The notes beneath the pieces were generated by a model. It was not told the origin of the DNA. It did no database searches and saw only the letters and a program-made list of their open reading frames with translations. From contig NZ_CP107834.1 of NCBI RefSeq assembly GCF_036346595.1, forward strand, positions 3,348,001 to 3,412,000: a stretch of DNA of 64,000 nucleotides, given 5' to 3'. Positions 16,167 through 24,324 of this stretch are shown piece by piece (position 1 is the first letter of the stretch; each line of letters starts with the position of its first letter). The translations under genes were made by a program, and so were the position numbers. This stretch comes from Streptomyces sp. NBC_00525 (lineage in GTDB: Bacteria; Actinomycetota; Actinomycetes; Streptomycetales; Streptomycetaceae).

Positions 16167-17390
16167 ATGGAACAGCCCAGCACCTCCCCCGCACCGTTCG
16201 ACCCCTGGTCAGCGGCGTTCGTCGCCGATCCCTACCCCGCCTACGCCGAGCTGCGGGCCACCGGCCGGGCGCACTACTTCGAGCCCACCGACCAGTGGCT
16301 CGTCCCGCACTACGCCGACGTGTCGGCCCTGCTGCGCGACCGGCGGCTGGGACGCACCTACCTCCACCGGTTCACGCACGAGGAGTTCGGCAGGACACCC
16401 CCGCCCCCCGAGCACGAGCCCTTCGAAACCCTCAACGGCCAGGGGCTGCTGGACCTCGAACCGCCGGACCACACCCGTATCCGCCGCCTGGTTTCCAAGG
16501 CGTTCACCCCGCGCACCGTCGAACAGCTCGTCCCCACCGTCCAGCGGCTGGCCGCCGGGCTCGTCGACGCGTTCGTCGAGCAGGGCGGAGGCGATCTGCT
16601 CGCGGCCGTCGCCGAACCGCTGCCGGTCGCCGTGATCGCCGAGATGCTCGGTATTCCGGAGTCCGACCGGGCTCCGCTGCGGCCCTGGTCCGCCGCGATC
16701 TGCGGGATGTTCGAGCTCAACCCGTCCGAGGAGACCGCTCGCGCCGCCGTCCGCGCCTCCGTCGAGTTCTCCGAGTATCTGCGGGAGCTGATCGCCGAGC
16801 GTCGGGTCAACCCCGGCCCCGACCTCATCTCCGCCCTTGTCGCCGCCCACGACGAGGGCGAGCGGCTGACCGAGCAGGAGATGGTCTCCACCTGTGTCCT
16901 CCTTCTGAACGCCGGGCACGAAGCGACGGTCAACACCACGGTCAACGGCTGGTGGACGCTGCTGCGCCACCCCGAACAGCTGGCCGCCCTGCGCGCCGAC
17001 CACGGGCTGCTGCCCACCGCGCTGGAAGAACTGATGCGGTACGACACCCCCCTCCAGATGTTCGAGCGCTGGGTCCTGGACGACATCGAGATCGACGGCA
17101 CGGTCATTCCCCGGGGCTCCGAGGTGGCGCTGCTCTTCGGCTCCGCCAACCGCGACCCGGCCCGCTTCACGGACCCGGACACGCTCGACCTCGCCCGGCG
17201 GGAGAACCCGCACATCACCTTCGGTGCCGGCATCCACTTCTGTCTGGGTGCCCCGCTGGCCCGCGTCGAGCTGGCCGCCTCCTTCGGTGAGCTGCTGCGC
17301 AAGGCGCCAGGGCTCCGCCTGGTCGCCGAACCCGAGTGGAATCCCGGGTACGTCATCAGGGGCGTGAAGGAGCTGCGGGTCGAGGTGTGA
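16167..17390 (+). CDS. Cytochrome P450
   Basis: 407 residues, soluble bacterial class I type. Seen: LEPPDHTRIRRLVSKAFTPR (C-helix region with heme-propionate residues), the oxygen-activating I-helix LLLNAGHEATVNT, the K-helix ExxR motif as EELMR, and the heme-thiolate loop FGAGIHFCLGAPLARVE with its Cys about residue 359. No ferredoxin or reductase gene adjoins it, so it must use electron partners encoded elsewhere. The substrate is unknown. It is convergent with the ABC exporter operon. Confidence 0.95.
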   Translation: MEQPSTSPAPFDPWSAAFVADPYPAYAELRATGRAHYFEPTDQWLVPHYADVSALLRDRRLGRTYLHRFTHEEFGRTPPPPEHEPFETLNGQGLLDLEPPDHTRIRRLVSKAFTPRTVEQLVPTVQRLAAGLVDAFVEQGGGDLLAAVAEPLPVAVIAEMLGIPESDRAPLRPWSAAICGMFELNPSEETARAAVRASVEFSEYLRELIAERRVNPGPDLISALVAAHDEGERLTEQEMVSTCVLLLNAGHEATVNTTVNGWWTLLRHPEQLAALRADHGLLPTALEELMRYDTPLQMFERWVLDDIEIDGTVIPRGSEVALLFGSANRDPARFTDPDTLDLARRENPHITFGAGIHFCLGAPLARVELAASFGELLRKAPGLRLVAEPEWNPGYVIRGVKELRVEV

Positions 17391-17490
17391 GGCCACGGGC
17401 GGACGACAGCCCCCCCACCGTCGTCCGCCTCACCCGCTCGTTCTGCCTGCCTTGCCTGTTCTGCTCGCCCTGCCCGCCCCGGTGGGCCCG

Positions 17491-19116
17491 TCACGTCAGC
17501 AGGTCGCGGCGGCGCAGTGCCGCCAGCGCGCCGGCCACCAGCGCCGCCGACAGGACGGTGAGGAGCACCACCGGCCCCCACTCCATCCCCGCCCCCGGCA
17601 GCTTCGGCAGATGCGTGAACGGCGAGACGTTCATCACCGGCTGCGGCAGGTCCAGGGCGGGCCCGATCCAGCCGAGCGCCAGACACAGCCCCACCAGGCC
17701 CCAGCTCGCGGGCGCCGCCTTCGGTATCGCCCCGTACAGCAGGACCGTGACCCCGCCGAGCAGCCAGATCGCGGGCAGCTGCGCCAGTGAGGCGCCGAGC
17801 ACCGCGGGCAGCGCCCGCCCGTACCCCGCCGTCAGGCCGAGTCCGCCGACCGCCATGATCAGGGCAGCCCCGCCGAAGGCGATGAGCAGATGACCGGCCG
17901 CCCAGCCGACCCGTCCGGTCGCACCGGCGAGCACCGGCTCCGCGCGTCCGGCGGTCTCCTCCCCGTGCATCCGGAGCACCGACGCGGCGATGTACAGGGC
18001 CGCGGTCATGCCGAGCACGGAGACCATCGAGGCCAGGAACGCGTCCGTGAGGCCGGACTGCCCGCCCATCCGCTCGAAGATCTCCCTGGCCTTCTCGTTG
18101 TCCCCGACCAGGTCCGCCGCCCCGTCGGCCAGGCCGCCGAAGACGAAGCCGACCACCGCGAAGGACACCGTCCACCCCAGGAGCGCGCCGCGCTGCAGCC
18201 GGAACGCGAGAGCAGTGGCGGTCGACATCCGCCCTCGGGCCGGACCGGGCCGCGCGGCCAGGAAACTCATGCCGACATCCCGGCGCCCGGCCAGCGCGTA
18301 GGCCAGGGCCGCCTGCACGACCACCGCGCCGGCGATCAGCAGCAGCACCCACCACCGCTCGTCCGCGTACGGCCGGACGTTCTCCGCCCAGCCGAGCGGG
18401 GAGAGCCGGGTGAGGACGGCGGAGCCGTCGTCCGCCGCCGAGTCGCCCGCCGCCTTCAGGACGAACGCCGCGCCCACCACGGCCGCGGTGAGCCCCTTCG
18501 CCAGGCGGGCGCTCTCCGTGAACTGCGCGGCGATCGCGGCGGTGCAGGCGAACAGCACACCCACCCCTGCGACGGCGGAAGCGAGCGCCACCGCTCCCGC
18601 GCCCCCCGTACCCGAGCCGGCCATCCCGGCCACGATCACCAGGCCCAGGGCTGCATTGGCGACGAGGGCCGCGAGCAGTGCCGCGGTGAGCGGGGCGCGG
18701 CGTCCGACCATCGCGGAGGACAGCATTTCCTGACGGCCGGTCTCCTCCTCCTCGCGGGTGTGCCGCACGACGACGACCAGGCTCATCACCGCGGCCAGAG
18801 CCGCGCCGAAGGCGAGCATGCGCCAGCTGACCAGCCCGCCCACGGAGTCGTCGAAGACGGGTCCGTACATCGCCCGCACGGAGCTGTTGCCGTTCATCGA
18901 CGCGGCGAGTTCGGCCCGCTGCTCGGGTGTCCCGTAGAGCGAGGAGATGGATGATCCGACGGAGGAGAACGACCCGCCGAGCACGAGGACCCAGACGGGG
19001 ATGACGATGCGGTCGCGTCGCAGAGCGAGCCTCAGCAGGGTCCAGGTCCCCGTGAGCTGCCCGGCACCGGCCCGCCGGCGCGCACCGGCTGCCGCGGCCA
19101 GGGGTACGGCGGTCAT
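17491..19116 (-). CDS. ABC-2 type exporter permease
   Basis: 541 residues with about twelve hydrophobic helices in two blocks of six, the layout of large single-chain ABC-2 exporter permeases of the antibiotic/multidrug group. The ATG at 19116 overlaps the ATPase stop (ATGA), so the two are translated together. Long Ala/Gly-rich helices separate two soluble loops ([19 protein letters not shown] at the N-terminus and [15 protein letters not shown] mid-protein, which resembles a second N-terminal half). The role is export of an unidentified hydrophobic compound with the ATPase next to it. Confidence 0.88.
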   Translation of the reverse strand: MTAVPLAAAAGARRRAGAGQLTGTWTLLRLALRRDRIVIPVWVLVLGGSFSSVGSSISSLYGTPEQRAELAASMNGNSSVRAMYGPVFDDSVGGLVSWRMLAFGAALAAVMSLVVVVRHTREEEETGRQEMLSSAMVGRRAPLTAALLAALVANAALGLVIVAGMAGSGTGGAGAVALASAVAGVGVLFACTAAIAAQFTESARLAKGLTAAVVGAAFVLKAAGDSAADDGSAVLTRLSPLGWAENVRPYADERWWVLLLIAGAVVVQAALAYALAGRRDVGMSFLAARPGPARGRMSTATALAFRLQRGALLGWTVSFAVVGFVFGGLADGAADLVGDNEKAREIFERMGGQSGLTDAFLASMVSVLGMTAALYIAASVLRMHGEETAGRAEPVLAGATGRVGWAAGHLLIAFGGAALIMAVGGLGLTAGYGRALPAVLGASLAQLPAIWLLGGVTVLLYGAIPKAAPASWGLVGLCLALGWIGPALDLPQPVMNVSPFTHLPKLPGAGMEWGPVVLLTVLSAALVAGALAALRRRDLLT

Positions 19117-20027
19117 CGCGCCCCCACCCCCGTCGACTGCGCGGCGTCCGTCGCGTAGTGGCGGAGGAAGAGCTCCTCCAGCGTGGGCGGGGTGCTGGTC
19201 AGGGAGCGGACACCGGATGCGGACAGCGTCTTGAGGACGGCGTCCAGCCGGTCCGTGTCGACCTGGAGCGAGACCCGCCGCCCCTGTATGTCCAGGTCGT
19301 GCACGCCGGGGAGCCGGGCCAGGCCGTCCGGATCGCGCATCAGCTCGGCGCTGATGTTCGTCCGCGTCAGATGGCGCATGTCCGCCAGCGAGCCGGTCTC
19401 CACCGTCCGGCCCTGCCGGATGATGCTGACGCGGTCGCAGAGGGACTCCACCTCGCTGAGGATGTGGCTGGAGAGCAGGACCGTACGACCGCGCTCGCGC
19501 TCCTCCGCCACGCAGTTCTGGAAGACCTCCTCCATCAGCGGGTCCAGGCCGCTGGTCGGCTCGTCCAGGATCAGCAGATCGACGTCCGAGGCGAAGGCGG
19601 CGACCAGGGCCACCTTCTGCCGGTTGCCCTTGGAGTACGTCCGGCCCTTCTTGGTCGGGTCGAGCTCGAACCGGTCGACGAGAGCCGCCCGCCGGGCCTC
19701 GTCGAGGCCGCCGCGCAGCCTCCCGTACAGGTCGATCACCTCGCCGCCGGAGAGATTGCGCCACAGCGTGACGTCTCCGGGGACGTAGGCCACGCGGCGG
19801 TGCAGCTCGACCGCGTCGTGCCAAGGGTCGCGGCCGAGCAGCCGAGCCGCACCGGAGTCCGGTCTCAGCAGCCCGAGCAGCACCCGGATGGTGGTGGACT
19901 TCCCCGAGCCGTTCGGCCCGAGAAAGCCGTGGACCTCACCGGTCTCGACGGACAGGTCGAGACCGTCCAGCGCCTGCGTCCGGCCGAACGATTTGCACAG
20001 TCCGGCCACGGAGATTGCCTTCGTCAT
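19113..20027 (-). CDS. ABC transporter ATP-binding protein
   Basis: 304 residues. Walker [10 protein letters not shown] (~37-45), Q-loop region [10 protein letters not shown], signature [12 protein letters not shown] in place of LSGGQ (a form common in drug-export ATPases), Walker [14 protein letters not shown] and the H-loop LLSSHILSE are all present. A C-terminal ~80-residue extension follows, as in DrrA-like proteins. It energises the adjacent permease. The promoter lies in the 98-base gap to the divergent GbsR/MarR gene and leaves only a few bases of leader. Confidence 0.95.
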   Translation of the reverse strand: MTKAISVAGLCKSFGRTQALDGLDLSVETGEVHGFLGPNGSGKSTTIRVLLGLLRPDSGAARLLGRDPWHDAVELHRRVAYVPGDVTLWRNLSGGEVIDLYGRLRGGLDEARRAALVDRFELDPTKKGRTYSKGNRQKVALVAAFASDVDLLILDEPTSGLDPLMEEVFQNCVAEERERGRTVLLSSHILSEVESLCDRVSIIRQGRTVETGSLADMRHLTRTNISAELMRDPDGLARLPGVHDLDIQGRRVSLQVDTDRLDAVLKTLSASGVRSLTSTPPTLEELFLRHYATDAAQSTGVGAR

Positions 20028-20039
20028 GCTTCTGAACGT

Positions 20040-20068
20040 ACGCTACTTTCACAAATTTATGAAGTTAA
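20040..20068 (-). promoter_or_regulatory. Promoter of the ABC exporter operon (TTAACT-N17-TAGCGT)
   Basis: On the minus strand -35 TTAACT (20068-20063) and -10 TAGCGT (20045-20040) are spaced by 17 bases. The -10 is 12 bases from the ATPase ATG. The spacer contains the AT-rich operator palindrome. Confidence 0.55.
20048..20063. promoter_or_regulatory. Probable GbsR/MarR operator (TTCACAAATTTATGAA)
   Basis: This 16-bp AT-rich inverted repeat has a single mismatched pair and occupies the spacer of the exporter promoter, the classical position for repression. It is strikingly AT-rich for this genome. The adjacent divergent MarR-type gene is the natural ligand-responsive repressor. Confidence 0.6.
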
Positions 20069-20125
20069 GGAAGCGTATAAACTCGAAGGAGTGACAGACA
20101 GTGGCCACAGAGGGAGTGGAGCGGG

Positions 20126-20680
20126 ATGAGCGGCGAATCCGCGGCGGCGAGCGCACCGAAGGCCGTGGTCCGGAAGCCGGAGGACCGCGACGCGGAGGCG
20201 GTCGCCCGCTTCGTCGAGCGCTTCGCGTCCGAGATGACCGAGGCGGGGATGCAGCGCATGGCGTCCCGCGTCTTCGCCGCCCTGCTCGCGGACGACGACG
20301 CCTCCATGACGTCGGCGGAGCTGGCCCTGGCCCTGCAGATCAGCCCGGCCGCCGTCTCCGGCGCGATCAACTACCTGACCCAGGTCAGCATGGTCGGCCG
20401 CGAACGCGAACCGGGCTCGCGCCGCGACCGCTACCGCCTGCACAACGAGATCTGGTACACCACCTTCGCCAGCCGCGACCAGGTGCTCACCCGCTGGGAG
20501 CGCACGCTCAAGGAAGGCGCGCGCACGCTCGGCGAGCACACCCCGGCCGGTGCCCGGATCGCCGAGACGGCGGCCTTCTTCGAATTCCTCCAGGCGGAGC
20601 TGGAGGGGCTGATGGGCCGCTGGCACGAGCACCGCAAGACCCTCGACCTGCCGACGGGCACCCCGGACGAGGGCGCCTGA
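20126..20680 (+). CDS. GbsR/MarR family transcriptional regulator
   Basis: 184 residues with a winged helix-turn-helix at ~55-110 (ALLADDDASMTSAELALALQ, then SPAAVSGAINYLTQVSMVGR) and a basic wing REREPGSRRDRYRL. A C-terminal helical region for dimerisation follows. The ATG is chosen because GGGAGTGGAG precedes it; the stronger-looking GAAGGAG further upstream points at a GTG (20101) in another frame. It is divergent from the ABC exporter and most likely controls that operon and itself through the palindrome between them. Confidence 0.88.
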   Translation: MSGESAAASAPKAVVRKPEDRDAEAVARFVERFASEMTEAGMQRMASRVFAALLADDDASMTSAELALALQISPAAVSGAINYLTQVSMVGREREPGSRRDRYRLHNEIWYTTFASRDQVLTRWERTLKEGARTLGEHTPAGARIAETAAFFEFLQAELEGLMGRWHEHRKTLDLPTGTPDEGA

Positions 20681-20713
20681 CGAAGGCCCCGGCCCCCGCC
20701 CCCGGAGCGCCCG

Positions 20714-21565
20714 TCACTTCGCCGGAAGCACCAGCCCCCAGGCCCCCGCCCGTACCGTCCACGTCCGCGTCCGCACCGGCCCCGCCACCTGTATGTCCGC
20801 CCGGTAGCGGAAATCCGCCCCCGACACCGTCACGGCCTTCGCCTCCGCGGTCACCGGAGCGGTGTCCGGCGCGTCGATCGTCACGGCGGCCACACCCCCG
20901 TCACCGCACCCGGAAGTCACCGTCACCGAGGCGACCGGACGGTCCAGGTCGTTCAGCACGACGCCGTCCGCCTCCACCCGCAGCCGGTGCGTCGCCGCCC
21001 CGCCGATCGGCTCCGGGGGAGCGGGACGCACCAGCGTGCGGACCAGGGAGCGGCAGGTGTCCCAGACGGCGGTCATGCCCGAGCGGTCGGCGCCCGTCCC
21101 CGGCGCGCCGTTCAGCGCGGGGATGCGCAGCGCCCCCAGGACCACGCCGTCGCTGTCGTCCACGAGCAGGTCCAGCCGGCGCACCGCCCCGTCCAGGGCC
21201 GTGCGCGCCGCCGCCACGGCACCGTTCGGCACCCCCAGCGAGTGGGCGAGCTCCAGCGTGTCCGACGCGCCCACCGGCACCAGCGAGAGCGCGCTCATGG
21301 CGGGCTCCCGCTCCCGGTGCAGCAGGGACACCGCGCGCCGCAGCGCCCGGTCGTCGCCGATCACCACCGGCCGCCGGCCACCCCGGCGGGCCAGCGCGCG
21401 GGCGAATTCGCCGGGGCTGTCCGGGAGACAGATCTTCGCGTGCGAGCCCGCGCTCAGCACGTCCTTCGCGATGCGTACGGACTCGCCGTCCGTCCGGCGG
21501 GCGACCGGATCGACCACCACCAGCAGATGGGGCGCGCCGTTACCGGGGGGCTGGGCAGCCGACAC
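20714..21565 (-). CDS. Diacylglycerol-kinase-like protein with degenerate ATP motif
   Basis: 283 residues in the two-domain DAGK/lipid-kinase layout: N-terminal LLVVVDPVARRTDGESV, then a segment aligning with the family's GGDGT that reads VVIGDDRALRRAV, then LVPVGASDTLELAHSLGVP, which aligns with the usual VPLGTGNDFARSLGIP. The canonical GGDGT is lost and TGND has become ASDT, so catalytic activity is doubtful. The GTG at 21565 is preferred over the upstream TTG because AGGAAGG lies 6 bases before it. It is divergent from purA. Homologues are usually annotated diacylglycerol kinase; here a lipid-binding or regulatory role is possible. Confidence 0.7.
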   Translation of the reverse strand: MSAAQPPGNGAPHLLVVVDPVARRTDGESVRIAKDVLSAGSHAKICLPDSPGEFARALARRGGRRPVVIGDDRALRRAVSLLHREREPAMSALSLVPVGASDTLELAHSLGVPNGAVAAARTALDGAVRRLDLLVDDSDGVVLGALRIPALNGAPGTGADRSGMTAVWDTCRSLVRTLVRPAPPEPIGGAATHRLRVEADGVVLNDLDRPVASVTVTSGCGDGGVAAVTIDAPDTAPVTAEAKAVTVSGADFRYRADIQVAGPVRTRTWTVRAGAWGLVLPAK

Positions 21566-21601
21566 CTCGGACCTTCCTCGGGTAGCATCTTGGTGCAAGA
21601 G

Positions 21602-21625
21602 CCCCTTGCGCTATTGCGCCAGGGG
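21602..21625 (+). other. Hairpin in the purA upstream region
   Basis: CCCCTTGCGC and GCGCCAGGGG pair with one mismatch around a TATT loop, 127 bases before purA. It could be an operator or part of the leader; no role is proven. Confidence 0.4.
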
Positions 21626-21751
21626 TTTCGTCTATACCGGGGCAACCGGTTCGACGGTTCGGACTGTGCCGTACAACGACGTACGGCATGTACGGCGTTC
21701 TCGTACGCCCCCTGACCTTGGACATGCCCCGCCCGGAAGGGGTGTACGCCT

Positions 21752-23035
21752 GTGCCCGCACTTGTGCTGCTCGGTGCTCAGTGGGGTGACGAGGGCAAGG
21801 GAAAGGCCACCGACCTCCTCGGTGGCTCCGTGGACTATGTGGTGCGCTACCAGGGCGGCAACAACGCCGGCCACACGGTGGTCGTCGGCGACCAGAAGTA
21901 CGCACTGCATCTCCTCCCCTCCGGCATCCTGTCACCGGGATGTACCCCCGTCATCGGCAACGGTGTCGTCGTCGACCCGGCGGTCCTGCTCTCCGAGCTG
22001 AGTGGGTTGAACGACCGCGGCGTGGACACGTCGAAGCTGCTGATCAGCGGTAACGCTCATTTGATCACCCCGTACAACGTCACCGTCGACAAGGTGACGG
22101 AACGGTTCCTCGGCAAGCGCAAGATCGGCACCACCGGGCGCGGTATCGGCCCGACGTACGCCGACAAGATCAACCGGGTCGGCATCCGCGTCCAGGACCT
22201 CTACGACGAGTCGATCCTGGAGCAGAAGGTCGAGGCGGCCCTGGAGCAGAAGAACCAGCTTCTGGCCAAGGTCTTCAACCGGCGCGCCATCGAGGCCGGC
22301 AAGGTCGTCGAGGACATGCTCCAGTACGCGGAGCAGATCAAGCCGTACGTCGCCGACACGACGCTCATCCTGAACAACGCCATCGACGAGGGCAAGGTCG
22401 TCCTGTTCGAGGGCGGCCAGGGCACGCTGCTCGACGTCGACCACGGCACGTACCCGTTCGTCACCTCGTCGAACCCCACCGCGGGCGGCGCCTGCACCGG
22501 GGCCGGTGTGGGCCCGACCAAGATCACGCGCGTCATCGGCATCCTCAAGGCGTACACCACCCGCGTCGGCGCCGGCCCGTTCCCGACGGAGCTGCACGAC
22601 GAGGACGGCGAGGCGCTGCGCCGGATCGGCGGCGAGCGCGGTGTCACCACCGGCCGTGACCGCCGCTGCGGCTGGTTCGACGCGGTCATCGCGCGGTACG
22701 CGACGCGGGTCAACGGCCTCACCGACTTCTTCCTCACCAAGCTGGACGTGCTGACCGGCTGGGAGCAGATCCCGGTGTGCGTGGCGTACGAGATCGACGG
22801 CAAGCGCGTCGAGGAGCTTCCGTACAGCCAGACCGACTTCCACCACGCCAAGCCCGTCTACGAGATGCTGCCGGGCTGGTCGGAGGACATCACCAAGGCG
22901 AAGACCTTCGGCGACCTGCCGAAGAACGCCCAGGCGTACGTGAAGGCGCTGGAGGAGATGTCCGGCGCCCCGATCTCCGCCATCGGCGTCGGCCCCGGCC
23001 GTACCGAGACGATCGAGATCAACTCCTTCCTGTAG
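21752..23035 (+). CDS. purA: Adenylosuccinate synthetase
   Basis: 427 residues, full length. It joins IMP and aspartate using GTP to give adenylosuccinate, the first step to AMP. Seen: [14 protein letters not shown] at the N-terminus with the catalytic Asp and His region [46 protein letters not shown], and the GTP-binding [12 protein letters not shown] and [15 protein letters not shown] start preceded by GGAAGGGG. Monocistronic, ending in a strong hairpin. Confidence 0.97.
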   Translation: MPALVLLGAQWGDEGKGKATDLLGGSVDYVVRYQGGNNAGHTVVVGDQKYALHLLPSGILSPGCTPVIGNGVVVDPAVLLSELSGLNDRGVDTSKLLISGNAHLITPYNVTVDKVTERFLGKRKIGTTGRGIGPTYADKINRVGIRVQDLYDESILEQKVEAALEQKNQLLAKVFNRRAIEAGKVVEDMLQYAEQIKPYVADTTLILNNAIDEGKVVLFEGGQGTLLDVDHGTYPFVTSSNPTAGGACTGAGVGPTKITRVIGILKAYTTRVGAGPFPTELHDEDGEALRRIGGERGVTTGRDRRCGWFDAVIARYATRVNGLTDFFLTKLDVLTGWEQIPVCVAYEIDGKRVEELPYSQTDFHHAKPVYEMLPGWSEDITKAKTFGDLPKNAQAYVKALEEMSGAPISAIGVGPGRTETIEINSFL

Positions 23036-23050
23036 TCGCGGGGATGTACG

Positions 23051-23083
23051 GAGGGCCGGGGCGGCGGTTGAGCCCCGGCCCTC
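23051..23083 (+). terminator. purA terminator
   Basis: GAGGGCCGGGGC (23051-23062) pairs perfectly with GCCCCGGCCCTC (23072-23083) around a 9-nt loop; a flanking G-C extends it to 13 pairs. Confidence 0.85.
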
Positions 23084-23132
23084 CGGCGTATCGGCCCCGG
23101 CCGTCCGGTGTGTGCGGACCGAAGGAGCAGGC

Positions 23133-23173
23133 TGGTCTAGACCTTGACAGGTCCAGACCAGCGACGGTTGGGT
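23133..23173 (+). promoter_or_regulatory. Chitin-regulated promoter of chitinase 1 (DasR-type boxes)
   Basis: TGGTCTAGACCT (23133-23144) and AGGTCCAGACCA (23149-23160) flank and overlap the -35 TTGACA (23144-23149). After an 18-base spacer comes TTGGGT (23168-23173) as a weak -10. The boxes match the 12-bp repeats known in Streptomyces chitinase promoters and the DasR site core TGGTCTAGACCA. GlcNAc-6-phosphate relief of DasR repression is the expected control. Confidence 0.8.
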
Positions 23174-23248
23174 GCAGGGTGCCCGTACGGCCCGCCCGCC
23201 GAGGTGTGCGGCGAGCCATGCCCGTCCTCGTCGAAGGAGTGAGCAGCT

Positions 23249-24139
23249 CTGAACCGCATCAAGAGCATCCTGACCGTACTGAGCGCGGTCGTCGCGACCG
23301 CGGCCTTTCTGCCCGGCGCCGCCACCGCCGCGCCGGCCGCATCGGACACCGTCGCGTCCGAGGCGTGCGCACCGCTGTGGAAGTCCTCGACCGCCTACAG
23401 GGCGGGCGGCACCGTCTCGCACCATGGCCGGAACTGGACGGCGAAGTGGTGGACGCAGAACGAGAATCCGGGCGCCACGAGCGTCTGGGCGGACGACGGC
23501 GCGTGTACAGGGGGAGTGTCCGACTTCGTCATCAGTGAGGAGGAGTTCGACGAGATCTTCCCCAAGCGCGACTCCTTCTACACCTACCAGGGCCTGATCG
23601 ACGCGCTGCACGCGTACCCGCGCTTCGCGAACACCGGGACCGAGCAGACCAGGAGCCGCGAGGCGGCGGCCTTCCTGACGCACGCCGACTTCGAGTCGGT
23701 CGGGCTGCAGTACGTGAAGGAGATCAACGAGGACAACTACTGGATCAAGTGCGACTACAGCCAGCCGTTCGGCTGCCCGGCGGGCCAGTCCGCGTACTAC
23801 GGGCGCGGGCCGATCATGTTCAGCTGGAACTTCAACTACAAGGCCGCGGGCGACGCGCTCGGCCTCGATCTGCTCAACGACCCGTGGATGGTGGAGCGCG
23901 ACCCGTCGATCGCCTGGCAGACGGCGCTCTGGTACTGGAACACCCAGAACGGCCCCGGCACCATGACGTCCCACGAGGCCATGGTGGGCGGCGCGGGCTT
24001 CGGTGAGACGATCCGCTCGCTCAACGGCGCGCTGGAGTGCGACGGCGGCAACCCCGGCTCGGTGCAGGCGCGGGTCGCCAAGTACGAGCACATCACGGAT
24101 GTCATCGGCGTCGCCCCGGGCTCCGGCCTTACCTGCTGA
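23249..24139 (+). CDS. Secreted GH19 chitinase 1, apparent CTG start, altered active-site surroundings
   Basis: 296 residues if begun at CTG 23249. In this frame a TGA sits at 23240 and no ATG, GTG or TTG lies between it and residue 90, yet GAAGGAG (23233-23239) is 9 bases from the CTG and the product then has a full signal peptide (NRIKSILTVLSAVV, AxA cleavage ~27) and a CBM5/12 chitin-binding domain (40-86), parallel to the second chitinase. GH19 domain 92-296. Catalytic Glu149 and Glu158 align with the paralogue, but HETGG has become FESVG and GRGPIQLSW has become GRGPIMFSW. It is extracellular and cleaves, or binds, chitin. Starting at GTG 23516 would lose secretion and binding. Confidence 0.82.
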   Translation: MNRIKSILTVLSAVVATAAFLPGAATAAPAASDTVASEACAPLWKSSTAYRAGGTVSHHGRNWTAKWWTQNENPGATSVWADDGACTGGVSDFVISEEEFDEIFPKRDSFYTYQGLIDALHAYPRFANTGTEQTRSREAAAFLTHADFESVGLQYVKEINEDNYWIKCDYSQPFGCPAGQSAYYGRGPIMFSWNFNYKAAGDALGLDLLNDPWMVERDPSIAWQTALWYWNTQNGPGTMTSHEAMVGGAGFGETIRSLNGALECDGGNPGSVQARVAKYEHITDVIGVAPGSGLTC

Positions 24140-24148
24140 CGCTTTCTC

Positions 24149-24200
24149 AAACCCCGGAACGACCGCGGTCCCGCATCGCGGACAGGTTCCGGGGTTTTCC
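24149..24200 (+). terminator. Chitinase 1 terminator
   Basis: AAACCCCGGAAC (24149-24160) pairs perfectly with GTTCCGGGGTTT (24186-24197), followed by TCC; a smaller stem can form in the loop. Confidence 0.8.
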
Positions 24201-24220
24201 ACTCCGCGGGGTCGATTTGC

Positions 24221-24261
24221 TGGTCTAGACCTTGACAGGTCCAGACCAATCGCGCTTGAGT
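24221..24261 (+). promoter_or_regulatory. Chitin-regulated promoter of chitinase 2 (identical boxes)
   Basis: TGGTCTAGACCT (24221-24232), TTGACA (24232-24237) and AGGTCCAGACCA (24237-24248) repeat the chitinase 1 element base for base, including the preceding GC. An 18-base spacer leads to TTGAGT (24256-24261). Confidence 0.8.
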
Positions 24262-24324
24262 GACCGCAACCCCCCACAGCGGCGCACCGCGACGATCCGT
24301 GCGCCGCGACGAAGGAGTGTGCAG

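Noticed and set aside
20101..21585. Long plus-strand ORF starting GTG with a good GAAGGAG site
   Set aside because: It runs through the GbsR/MarR gene in another frame and then antisense to the DAGK-like gene. Its protein is Arg/Pro/Gly low-complexity typical of GC-rich shadow frames.
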